From the NCBI GenBank assembly GCA_900554525.1, contig USHL01000115.1:1-5199 (forward strand): a stretch of 5,199 nt of DNA. The letters run 5' to 3'. Positions 1 through 5,199 of this stretch are shown here, piece after piece. The number at the start of each line of letters is the position of its first letter. Within the stretch, counting starts at the first letter, position 1. The notes under the pieces are model-generated. The model searched no databases. It was not told where the DNA came from and worked only from the letters and a program-made list of their open reading frames with translations. Source of the stretch: an uncultured Oscillospiraceae bacterium. Its GTDB lineage: Bacteria > Bacillota > Clostridia > Oscillospirales > Acutalibacteraceae. A program made the position numbers and the translations under genes.

Positions 1-26
1 AATAGGAAATTCAGGTAAAGTCATAA

Positions 27-54
27 TTGAACTCAACAAAAAGTATGCTATACT
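27..54 (+). promoter_or_regulatory. Sigma-A promoter of the GH20 gene, extended -10
   Basis: A -35 element TTGAAC (27-32) is followed by a 16-bp spacer and a -10 element TATACT (49-54), with the extended -10 dinucleotide TG at 46-47. Transcription would start near 61, giving a leader of about 25 nt with the ribosome binding site GAAAGG (71-76) placed 9 nt before the ATG. The -10 lies inside a short palindrome, AGTAT-GCT-ATACT (42-54), which could be an operator or chance. The match to the housekeeping consensus is good; the start site itself is inferred. Confidence 0.7.
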
Positions 55-85
55 GGATTCAGTTAACCGAGAAAGGCGTGTTAAT

Positions 86-1636
86 ATGGAAAATACAAAA
101 ATAAAACGTCTCGGCGTGATGATTGACTGCTCCCGAAATGCGGTTATGACGGCCGAAGAATGTAAGAAATTCGCGGGACTTTTGAGCAAAATGGGATATA
201 ATACCCTTTTGCTTTATATGGAGGATACATATACGATAGACGAACAGCCGCTGTTCGGATATATGCGCGGCCGCTATTCCAAGGCGGAGCTTAAAGAAAT
301 AGACGGATACTGCGCTTCGCTCGGCATAGAGGTCATTCCCTGTATACAGACCCTTGCGCATCTTAACGGGATGTTCCGCTGGCAGGAATACGATAAGGTG
401 CGGGACTGCGCAGACATTCTTCTGGTCGGGGATGAAAATACATATGAGCTTATCGAGCAGATGATACGTTCCGTTTCGGAATGCTTCAGGAGCAAAAAAG
501 TGCATCTCGGTATGGACGAGGCATGGCTGCTGGGCTCCGGAAAATATCTTTCTAAAAACGGCTTTTCCGATAAAGCGGAGATACTCAAGAAGCATTTGAG
601 AAGAGTCTGCAGCATAGCTGAAAAGTACGGTACAGAGCCGCTGGTATGGCACGATATGTTTTTCAACCACCGTGAGGAGCTTGCGGGAGAGCTGCCGGAA
701 ACGGCCGAGCTTGTTTACTGGGATTATTATCATACCGACTATGACCATTATGTCAGGCGTATAACTCAAACAAAGTCACTCAGCAAATCGGTCTGGTTTG
801 CCGGCGGCGCCTGGAGCTGGCTTGGCTTCGCGCCCGACAATACCTTCAGCATTGAAACTATGATACCCGCCGTAAAGGCCTGCTTTGATACCGGAGTTGA
901 AAACGTATTTTTCACTATGTGGGGAGACGACGGCGGAGAATGTTCAAGATGTGCGCTGCTGCCCTCGCTGTTCTATGCGGCCGAGCTTGTGCGGGGCAAT
1001 ACAGATGAGACCCTGATAAAAAGCAGATTCAGGGAAATCATCGGCGCTGATTACGACAGCTTTATGCTGCTTGATGAGCTTAACCGCATTGACGGAACGC
1101 ATAAGGAGCATACTGCCAAATATCTGCTGTTCAACGACCCGCTGTTAGGACCTGCGGACTGGCGGATAACTATGACCGAGGGCGAATATTACGCCGCTCT
1201 TGCGGAAAAGCTCGCAAACGCCGATATAGCAGAGGAATACAGTTATATTTTTGACAGTATGAAAGCTTTATGCGATGTGCTGGCACTGAAGGCGGAGCTC
1301 GGAGTTAAGCTGAGAAGGGCTTATAAGAAGGGTGATAAGACCGGGCTTGCCGCTCTTGCGGAGGTCTGTACCGAAATAATATCAAGACTCAACAGGTTTC
1401 ACCGTATGTTCAGAACACAATGGCTGAGAGAAAACAAGCCGTTCGGTCTTGAGGTGCAGGATATCAGAATCGGCGGTCTTGTAAGGCGCATAGAGGTCTG
1501 CCGTGACCTTGTTTTGGATTATGCGGCCGGCAAAACCGACAGCATACCCGAGCTTGAGGAAGATATTATTAAATCGGAATGTGCCGCTATGTGGCTGCAG
1601 TCGGCTTCTCCGAATGTAATGACAATGTTTCTGTAA
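86..1636 (+). CDS. Cytoplasmic GH20 beta-N-acetylhexosaminidase (GcnA-like)
   Basis: This 516-residue protein is a glycoside hydrolase of family 20, which removes terminal beta-linked GlcNAc or GalNAc by substrate-assisted catalysis. The hallmark H-x-G-x-D-E is HLGMDEA at residues 140-146, making Asp144 the likely residue that positions the 2-acetamido group and Glu145 the acid/base. Other barrel signatures are the first-strand LGVMID (9-14), YMEDTY (44-49), QTLAHLN (88-94), VWHDMFF (187-193), YWDYY (211-215) and FTMWGDDGGE (276-285), whose Trp279 would line the sugar pocket. Residues after about 300 are mostly helical and charged. There is no signal peptide, so it should act on imported oligosaccharides. 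It resembles the GcnA / Paenibacillus Hex1 branch but is shorter than GcnA (about 627 residues), beginning almost directly at the barrel. The frame stays open upstream to position 2, but no ATG, GTG or TTG occurs there, and the promoter plus GAAAGG (71-76) support ATG 86. It is transcribed alone and has its own terminator. GH20 assignment is firm; the exact substrate (GlcNAc or GalNAc) is not. Confidence 0.9.
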   Translation: MENTKIKRLGVMIDCSRNAVMTAEECKKFAGLLSKMGYNTLLLYMEDTYTIDEQPLFGYMRGRYSKAELKEIDGYCASLGIEVIPCIQTLAHLNGMFRWQEYDKVRDCADILLVGDENTYELIEQMIRSVSECFRSKKVHLGMDEAWLLGSGKYLSKNGFSDKAEILKKHLRRVCSIAEKYGTEPLVWHDMFFNHREELAGELPETAELVYWDYYHTDYDHYVRRITQTKSLSKSVWFAGGAWSWLGFAPDNTFSIETMIPAVKACFDTGVENVFFTMWGDDGGECSRCALLPSLFYAAELVRGNTDETLIKSRFREIIGADYDSFMLLDELNRIDGTHKEHTAKYLLFNDPLLGPADWRITMTEGEYYAALAEKLANADIAEEYSYIFDSMKALCDVLALKAELGVKLRRAYKKGDKTGLAALAEVCTEIISRLNRFHRMFRTQWLRENKPFGLEVQDIRIGGLVRRIEVCRDLVLDYAAGKTDSIPELEEDIIKSECAAMWLQSASPNVMTMFL

Positions 1637-1673
1637 AAAAATGCTCCGTCTTCGGACGGGGTATTTTTATTTT
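1637..1673 (+). terminator. Intrinsic terminator after the GH20 gene
   Basis: Directly after the TAA stop, 1641-1650 pairs with 1655-1664 to form a 10-bp stem (two G-T pairs) closed by the very stable C(TTCG)G tetraloop at 1650-1655. An A-run lies upstream and a T-rich run (1664-1673) follows. The structure separates the GH20 unit from the PadR operon, whose operator starts only 2 bp downstream. Confidence 0.92.
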
Positions 1674-1674
1674 A

Positions 1675-1701
1675 AATATACCTTGACATTTAAGGTATAT
1701 T
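1675..1701. promoter_or_regulatory. Probable PadR operator over the -35 (10-bp inverted repeat)
   Basis: AATATACCTT (1675-1684) and AAGGTATATT (1692-1701) are perfect 10-bp inverted arms separated by 7 bp. The left arm ends within the -35 hexamer and the right arm fills most of the -35/-10 spacer, so a bound dimer would block RNA polymerase. PadR-family repressors commonly bind such palindromes in their own promoters. The repeat is seen directly; binding by the product of the next gene is inferred from position and family. Confidence 0.75.
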
Positions 1702-1711
1702 ATGCTATTAT
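1683..1711 (+). promoter_or_regulatory. Promoter of the PadR-HAAS-DUF4097 operon
   Basis: A perfect -35 TTGACA (1683-1688) is separated by an optimal 17-bp spacer from the -10 TATTAT (1706-1711), with an extended -10 TG at 1703-1704. Transcription should start near 1718, so the leader is only about 14 nt and begins almost at the ribosome binding site GAGGTG (1721-1726). Such a near-consensus promoter would be strongly active unless repressed, which fits the inverted repeats laid over both of its elements. Confidence 0.88.
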
Positions 1712-1715
1712 ATAC
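1695..1715. promoter_or_regulatory. Second imperfect inverted repeat over the -10
   Basis: GTATAT (1695-1700) and ATATAC (1710-1715) are inverted arms around a 9-bp centre, with two further symmetric base pairs inside. The left arm is also part of the right arm of the upstream operator, so the promoter holds three ATATAC-type half-sites in alternating orientation. The centres of the two palindromes are about 17 bp apart. It may be a second, lower-affinity PadR site, but AT-rich promoter DNA yields such repeats easily. Confidence 0.45.
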
Positions 1716-1731
1716 ATAGCGAGGTGATAAA

Positions 1732-2076
1732 ATGTCAATAGTGGCAGATATTATAAGGGGACATACCGATACGATAATTTTATCGAGTCTGGCTGAAAAG
1801 GACAGCTACGGTTATGAGGTGAACAAAAAAATAAAGCTTTGCTCGGGCGGGCAGTATGAGCTTAACGAGGCAACGCTTTACACTGCCTTTAAGCGGCTGG
1901 AGGACAGCGGCTGTATTTCCTCCTACTGGGGAAGCGAGGGCGCCGGCGCGCGGCGTAAATATTATCATATTACGCAGTACGGGCTGGAAACCTGCCGCAG
2001 GCTGATTTCAGAGTGGAACTTTTCAAAGGAAATAATTGACAGATTACTTGATACGGAGGGCAAAGACAATGTATGA
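1732..2076 (+). CDS. PadR-family transcriptional regulator (short type)
   Basis: This 114-residue protein is a PadR-type winged-helix DNA-binding repressor. Visible family signatures are the first helix with DTIILSSL (13-20), DSYGYEV (24-30), the recognition-helix region LNEATLYTAFKRLEDSG (44-60), and the wing with SYWGSEGAGARRKYYHIT (64-81). A single C-terminal helix (about 83-108) would provide dimerisation. The length matches the small PadR subfamily that includes LmrR, not the longer phenolic-acid type with a large C-terminal domain. These proteins usually repress their own operon and a neighbouring membrane or efflux gene, and are released by a small-molecule ligand; none can be read from sequence. 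ATG 1732 follows GAGGTG (1721-1726). Its last 8 nt overlap the start of the next gene (ATG 2069), implying coupled translation. Likely target: the double palindrome at 1675-1715. Confidence 0.93.
   Translation: MSIVADIIRGHTDTIILSSLAEKDSYGYEVNKKIKLCSGGQYELNEATLYTAFKRLEDSGCISSYWGSEGAGARRKYYHITQYGLETCRRLISEWNFSKEIIDRLLDTEGKDNV
2055..2060 (+). promoter_or_regulatory. Ribosome binding site that sets the HAAS gene start
   Basis: GGAGGG lies 8 nt before ATG 2069, inside the end of the PadR gene. The alternative in-frame TTG at 2036 has only a weak AAAGGA, 5 nt ahead of it, and would add 11 residues (starting MTDYLIRRAK) that look like out-of-frame PadR sequence. ATG 2069 also gives the usual family N-terminus MYEKLRAHIEELF. 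Confidence 0.85.
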
Positions 2077-2728
2077 GAAGCTGCGGGCACATATAGAGGA
2101 GCTGTTTAAAGACGCTCCCAAAACCTTGCAGACGGTTGAGATAAAGGAGGAGATACTCCAGAATACCGTCGATCGGTATAACGATCTGCTGGCAGAGGGC
2201 AAGAGCGAGGAGGCGGCGTTCAATATCGCGGTAGCCGGTATAGGCGATGTAAACGAGCTTATCGGCAGTATCACGGCCGTAAAGCCGGAGCCGTATACCA
2301 AGGAAGAGCTTGAAAATAACAGCCGGCGCCGTACGGTGCTTTTAAGCGTATCGGTAGTGCTTTATATATGCAGTGTAATACCCGTGATTGTCAGCGAAGA
2401 AATATTTGACAATGATGTTATCGGAGTAGTGCTGATGTTTCTGATGGCAGCCGCCGCAACCGCGATAATCATTTACCGAAACGGGCTCAGGCCGAATTTG
2501 CCCGAAAGCGGCGGAACGGTGGTTGAGGACTTCAAGGAATGGAACCAGAAGAATAAAGAGGATAAATCGGTTATGTATGCCGTCAACGGCTCGGTATGGG
2601 CGCTGACGCTGGTCGTATATTTCTCGCTGAGCTTTACTACCGGTGCATGGTATATTACATGGCTTGTTTTCTTTATCGGTCTGGCGGCGGTAAATATTAT
2701 CAAAGCGATACGGGATATTATGAAGTGA
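2069..2728 (+). CDS. HAAS (permease prefix) domain membrane protein, DUF1700-like
   Basis: The 219-residue product starts with a soluble helical domain (residues 1-75) rich in the pattern KLRAHIEELFKDAP, EIKEEIL, RYNDLLAEGKSEEAAFNIAVAGIGDVNELI. This is the HAAS fold annotated as permease prefix domain 1 or DUF1700-like, found behind small PadR genes across Firmicutes. Four predicted membrane helices follow, near residues 88-108, 117-136, 170-189 and 193-213, with a charged loop at 137-168 that should be cytoplasmic along with both ends. No catalytic motif is seen. The start overlaps the PadR stop by 8 nt, and the stop (2726-2728) sits against the next gene's ribosome binding site, so all three are one operon. 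The function is not established for the family; a signalling or scaffolding role between the membrane, the PadR repressor and the DUF4097 partner is inference. Confidence 0.85.
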   Translation: MYEKLRAHIEELFKDAPKTLQTVEIKEEILQNTVDRYNDLLAEGKSEEAAFNIAVAGIGDVNELIGSITAVKPEPYTKEELENNSRRRTVLLSVSVVLYICSVIPVIVSEEIFDNDVIGVVLMFLMAAAATAIIIYRNGLRPNLPESGGTVVEDFKEWNQKNKEDKSVMYAVNGSVWALTLVVYFSLSFTTGAWYITWLVFFIGLAAVNIIKAIRDIMK

Positions 2729-2732
2729 GGTG
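2727..2732 (+). promoter_or_regulatory. Ribosome binding site that sets the DUF4097 start at TTG
   Basis: GAGGTG overlaps the upstream stop codon TGA by two bases and lies 6 nt before TTG 2739. The in-frame GTG at 2730 lies inside this site and has no Shine-Dalgarno sequence of its own, so the start should be TTG 2739, giving the N-terminus MKKGAIARLVIW. The GTG start would add only three residues. Confidence 0.75.
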
Positions 2733-2738
2733 CTGAAA

Positions 2739-3602
2739 TTGAAAAAAGGTGCGATAGCAAGGCTTGTGATCTGGTCGGTCACGGCGCTGCTGCTGATAGG
2801 ACTTTTGACCTCTGTGCTGGTATTCAGAGGCTTAAAGAACGGAAATATTTCGATTGGACCGTCGGGGTATACCTATAAAAATGCTGCCGATTATTCCGTC
2901 GGAGGCGGGGAAATTTACGATGAGATAACCTCGGTAGAGGTCAATTGGGTAAACGGAGGCATAAATATCGAAGTTTATGACGGTGACTGTGTTCAGGTAA
3001 GCGAGACCGGCGCGGAAGATGAAGATGACCGGATGAGGTATCTTATCCGCAACGGACGGCTTATAATACAGTACAGGAAATCGGGTTTCAGCTTCGGCCT
3101 TTCAAACAATCAGCCGAAGGAGGTAACCGTAAAGCTGCCGTATGAAACCGCGGCGGGACTTGTAAGCGTAGAGACCGAGTCTGCCTCGGCCGAAGTAAGG
3201 ATAGCCGGTATAACCGCGTCGGAATGCGATATATCAAATGTGAGCGGAGAAATACGGCTTGAGGAGGTCAAGCTCGGAAGGCTTGATTATGAAACCGTGA
3301 GCGGGAATATTACGGCTTCCGGTGAGATAGCTTCGCTTGAAGGCGACAGTACTTCGGGTGATGTTACGGTAATCTCTGCGGCGGCACCGGCTAAAATCGA
3401 CTGCGAATCGGTAAGCGGGGATATTATAGCGGAGCTTCCCGCCGACAGCGGATTCAGGGCGGAGCTTGATTCGGTAAGCGGCGATTTCAGCAGTGATTTG
3501 GAGGTTAAAAAACAGGGAGAAAAATATATCTGCGGGGACGGCCGCGGCGATTATTCGGCCGATACCGTAAGCGGTAATTTCATTATCCGCGTGCTCACAT
3601 AA
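2739..3602 (+). CDS. Membrane-anchored DUF4097 beta-repeat protein
   Basis: From TTG 2739 the product has 287 residues. After a basic tip (MKKGAIAR) one membrane segment spans about residues 6-29, an uncleaved anchor or a signal sequence with no lipobox. The remainder is rich in short beta strands, beginning with SVEVNWVNGGINIEVYDGD (about 65-83) and ending in a run of VSG/TSG-[DEN]-hydrophobic repeats at about 168, 187, 205, 225, 246 and 277. This is the DUF4097 pattern, predicted to form a right-handed beta-helix-like stack and often called a putative adhesin, without firm experimental basis. By topology it should face outside the membrane. It is the last gene of the PadR operon, following the HAAS gene directly, an arrangement that recurs in Firmicutes. 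A role in sensing or guarding the envelope is inferred from topology and context only. An intrinsic terminator follows immediately. Confidence 0.87.
   Translation: MKKGAIARLVIWSVTALLLIGLLTSVLVFRGLKNGNISIGPSGYTYKNAADYSVGGGEIYDEITSVEVNWVNGGINIEVYDGDCVQVSETGAEDEDDRMRYLIRNGRLIIQYRKSGFSFGLSNNQPKEVTVKLPYETAAGLVSVETESASAEVRIAGITASECDISNVSGEIRLEEVKLGRLDYETVSGNITASGEIASLEGDSTSGDVTVISAAAPAKIDCESVSGDIIAELPADSGFRAELDSVSGDFSSDLEVKKQGEKYICGDGRGDYSADTVSGNFIIRVLT
3240..3581 (+). repeat. Coding repeats for the VSG-[DEN] beta-strand motif
   Basis: Six copies of a [VT]-S-G-[DEN]-hydrophobic motif are encoded with valine or threonine codons starting at 3240, 3297, 3351, 3411, 3474 and 3567. Protein spacing is 19, 18, 20, 21 and 31 residues, close to one turn of a beta-helix apart from the last. 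DNA similarity is visible too (GTGAGCGGGAATATTA at 3297, GTAAGCGGGGATATTA at 3411, GTAAGCGGCGATTTC at 3474), but the copies are diverged, so this is an old protein repeat and not a recent tandem duplication. Confidence 0.7.
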
Positions 3603-3636
3603 AAGAACAGACGGCATCAGGCCGTCTGTTTTTGTT
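3603..3636 (+). terminator. Intrinsic terminator of the PadR operon, overlapping the MATE 3' end
   Basis: Right after the DUF4097 stop, 3606-3615 pairs perfectly with 3621-3630 around a 5-nt loop (3616-3620). The stem can be extended through the flanking A and T runs. A T-rich run (3629-3636) makes it a good terminator on the + strand. On the - strand the same hairpin is followed by TTCTTTTA, a weaker U-tract, so it may work in both directions. The MATE stop codon (3617-3619 on the complement) lies in the loop. Confidence 0.9.
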
Positions 3637-4975
3637 TGTTCAATACGACTTTGAAAAAATGTATCTGGAACGGTATCGAAATCAAAAAGGTAAGGAAGTC
3701 CGCCGCCGACTGGGTTATTTCAAGCCCCGTAAGACCTATTAAGTGCGACAGCAGGAAAAGCAGGGGAATATAGAGTATTCCCTGGCGGCAGGAGGCGAGA
3801 AACGCCGCGCTTTTGCTTCGACCCAAGCATTGCAGGAGCTGATTGACATAGGTTGAATATGCCAGTACCGGCAGCACACAGCAAAGGTATCTCAAAGTCT
3901 CGGCGCCGATTTTGATGACCTCGGCATCTCCGGCGCGGAAAAGCGACACGGTGAAATCCGAAAATGTGTATAAAAGCACGGCTGAGACGGTGCAGATCAC
4001 GGTGCCGGAGACGGCCGTGAACCAAAAGCCTTTTTTAATGCGGTCGTATTTGGCGGCACCGTAGTTATAGCCTGCCATCGGCTGGTAGCCCTGCCCTATA
4101 CCGATGACCAGATTACGTATAAACATATAGATTTTGTTGGCAATGGTTAGCGCCGCGATTGCCGCGTCTCCCCATACCCTTGCCTGTATTGCCAGCAGCG
4201 CCGAGGCAACGCTTGCCATACCTTGGCGGCAGAGGGTGGGAAAGCCGGCCTTTAAAATGTTCAGATATACCTTATATGACTTCGATATGCTGCGCGGAGA
4301 AAAGCCCACGATGCTTTTCCCGGTGAAGAATATAATAAAGAGGATAACAAAGCTCGCCGCCTGCCCGATAAGTGTGGCAAGCGCCGCGCCCGAAATTCCC
4401 ATATCGAGTGAGAATATAAGGACAGGGTCAAGTATCATATTAATTATACCGCCTGACATAATTCCTATCATTGACAGTGCGGACAGCCCTTCGGCACGCA
4501 GAATATTGTTGAATACGAAGACGACGCACATCAGCGGAGAGCCTATGAGAATATATTTCGCATAATCCGCGGCATATGGCAGTGCTGTTTCGGTTGAGCC
4601 TAAAAGGCGCATCAGCGGATTTAAGAAACAGAGCCCGGCAATACCGATTATAAGTCCGAGCAGGGCGGAGCTTATTACCGCGCTTGCGGAGTATTCCTTT
4701 GCCGCCTTAACGTCCTTGACGCCTAAAAGTCTGCTTATGTAGGCGCTTGCGCCCATGCCTACCGTGAATCCCACCGACTGGATTATGGACATCAGCGCAA
4801 AAACCACACCGACTGCCGCGGCGGCGCTTGTGCCGAGCTTTGATACAAAATAGGTGTCGGTCATATTATATATCGCGGTTATCAGCATACTTAAAACCGC
4901 GGGCGCCGACAGCGATGCTATGAGCTTCGGTATCGGCGTTTCGGTCATTCTTATATACTGCTGTTCGTCGGTCAT
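3617..4975 (-). CDS. MATE-family multidrug efflux transporter
   Basis: The 452-residue product is a polytopic membrane protein of normal MATE length, expected to have 12 helices in two six-helix halves. Such antiporters use a proton or sodium gradient to export cationic drugs, dyes or metabolites. Family signatures include PAVLSMLITAIYNMTDTYFV (25-44), with the first-helix Pro25, Asn37 and Asp40, then GASAYISRLLG (75-85), NNILRAEG (156-163), LDPVLIF (182-188), GQGYQPMAGYNYGA (294-307), LLQCLGRSK (380-388) and RQGILYIPLLF (397-407). The overall look fits the MepA/NorM-like group of Firmicutes; substrate and coupling ion cannot be told. ATG at 4973-4975 is preceded on the complement by AGAAGGA (4984-4990), 8 nt upstream. 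A second ATG nine codons in (MTETPIPK) is a weaker alternative. It converges on the PadR operon, and its last residues (QTA, then stop) are encoded inside that operon's terminator hairpin. Confidence 0.93.
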   Translation of the reverse strand: MTDEQQYIRMTETPIPKLIASLSAPAVLSMLITAIYNMTDTYFVSKLGTSAAAAVGVVFALMSIIQSVGFTVGMGASAYISRLLGVKDVKAAKEYSASAVISSALLGLIIGIAGLCFLNPLMRLLGSTETALPYAADYAKYILIGSPLMCVVFVFNNILRAEGLSALSMIGIMSGGIINMILDPVLIFSLDMGISGAALATLIGQAASFVILFIIFFTGKSIVGFSPRSISKSYKVYLNILKAGFPTLCRQGMASVASALLAIQARVWGDAAIAALTIANKIYMFIRNLVIGIGQGYQPMAGYNYGAAKYDRIKKGFWFTAVSGTVICTVSAVLLYTFSDFTVSLFRAGDAEVIKIGAETLRYLCCVLPVLAYSTYVNQLLQCLGRSKSAAFLASCRQGILYIPLLFLLSHLIGLTGLEITQSAADFLTFLISIPFQIHFFKVVLNKQKQTA

Positions 4976-5199
4976 TTTACGGGTCCTTCTTGTTATTTAA
5001 AAATACTTATATTTCCGCCGTTTAAAAAGCTGCGGAGGAGATTTCTTTGTCTTTTTTACTTATAGGCGGCAGACGGCAGGCATATTCTGCGGTACAGATT
5101 ATTTTGCTGCGCGGGTAAACAAAGCCGCAGTCTCGACATGGCTTGAGAGGACAGAATGAATGTCATTTGAGTACGTCCGTTCTCGGAAACATATCCACT
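4976..5199. other. MATE leader and unassigned region to the window end
   Basis: No gene or RNA is recognised here. On the - strand the MATE ribosome binding site AGAAGGA is at 4984-4990. A small AT palindrome AAATA-CTTA-TATTT (5001-5014) contains a TATAAG that could be a -10, but no acceptable -35 is found at the right distance. A weak 5-bp inverted repeat TCCGC/GCGGA (5014-5036 region) has no T-run. Short open frames exist on both strands: - strand 5199-5056 (47 codons, open to the window edge), + strand TTG 5047-5118 (23 codons, behind GGAGGAG 5034-5040), and + strand ATG 5160 to the edge (MSFEYVRSRKHIH). None is long enough to be convincing. Confidence 0.5.

Noticed and set aside
59..769. 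Long - strand open frame (236 codons) opposite the GH20 gene, and a second at 274-666
   Set aside because: Both lie opposite a gene with an intact catalytic motif, promoter and terminator; their translations show no domain and no suitable ribosome binding site.
2036..2068. Longer HAAS protein starting at TTG 2036
   Set aside because: GGAGGG (2055-2060) 8 nt before ATG 2069 and the family-typical N-terminus favour the shorter form; the extra 11 residues come from DNA coding for the end of PadR.
2730..2738. DUF4097 start at GTG 2730
   Set aside because: The GTG lies within the ribosome binding site GAGGTG that serves TTG 2739 and has no Shine-Dalgarno sequence of its own.
2342..2782. - strand open frames opposite the HAAS gene (2044-2301, 2342-2782, 2473-2760)
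   Set aside because: They are opposite a coherent operon gene with membrane helices; the translations look random and are rich in His, Tyr and Ser.
4134..4565. + strand open frame of 143 codons inside the MATE gene
   Set aside because: It is the antisense shadow of a well-conserved transporter and has no recognisable protein features.
5014..5036. Hairpin TCCGC/GCGGA as a terminator or riboswitch in the MATE leader
   Set aside because: The stem has only 5 bp with a 13-nt loop and no T-run; no riboswitch consensus is visible.
1..5199. tRNA, rRNA, CRISPR array, insertion sequence or phage genes
   Set aside because: No cloverleaf, no regularly spaced direct repeats, and no transposase, integrase or phage motifs were found on either strand.

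Overview
The window reads as chromosomal DNA from a low-to-mid-GC Gram-positive anaerobe of the Clostridia. The best guess is an Oscillospiraceae/Ruminococcus-like gut bacterium. This is inferred from strong GGAGG-type ribosome binding sites, textbook sigma-A promoters with extended -10 elements, TTG/ATG start use, short gaps, and gene families typical of that group (GcnA-type GH20, PadR + HAAS + DUF4097, MepA/NorM-like MATE). No RNA gene, CRISPR array, transposase or phage gene was seen.

Layout. (1) Positions 1-1673 are a self-contained single-gene unit. It has an extended -10 promoter, a gene for a cytoplasmic family GH20 beta-N-acetylhexosaminidase of 516 residues, and a C(UUCG)G intrinsic terminator. 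(2) Positions 1675-3636 are a compact three-gene operon on the + strand. It encodes a small PadR-family repressor, a four-helix membrane protein with an N-terminal HAAS ('permease prefix') domain, and a membrane-anchored DUF4097 beta-repeat protein. The promoter is near consensus and is covered by a perfect 10-bp inverted repeat over the -35 and a second imperfect one over the -10, sharing one arm. This suggests autorepression by PadR. The genes overlap or nearly touch, and the ribosome binding sites move two starts away from the longest possible ORFs. (3) Positions 3617-4975 on the - strand encode a MATE-family efflux protein that converges on the operon. Its last codons and stop lie inside the hairpin that ends the PadR operon. 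(4) Positions 4976-5199 hold the MATE leader and then a stretch with no recognisable gene; it carries short open frames on both strands and may be part of a dispersed element or of a neighbouring gene.

How the parts work together. The GH20 enzyme probably trims imported beta-linked GlcNAc/GalNAc oligosaccharides in the cytoplasm. The PadR-HAAS-DUF4097 operon looks like an envelope-sensing or envelope-response module whose exact role is not established. The MATE protein exports cationic or other small compounds. PadR proteins often control drug-efflux genes, but the MATE leader shows no copy of the PadR operator, so a link is only a possibility. The most interesting items are the double operator with its poorly understood PadR-HAAS-DUF4097 module, and the terminator that is also coding sequence.
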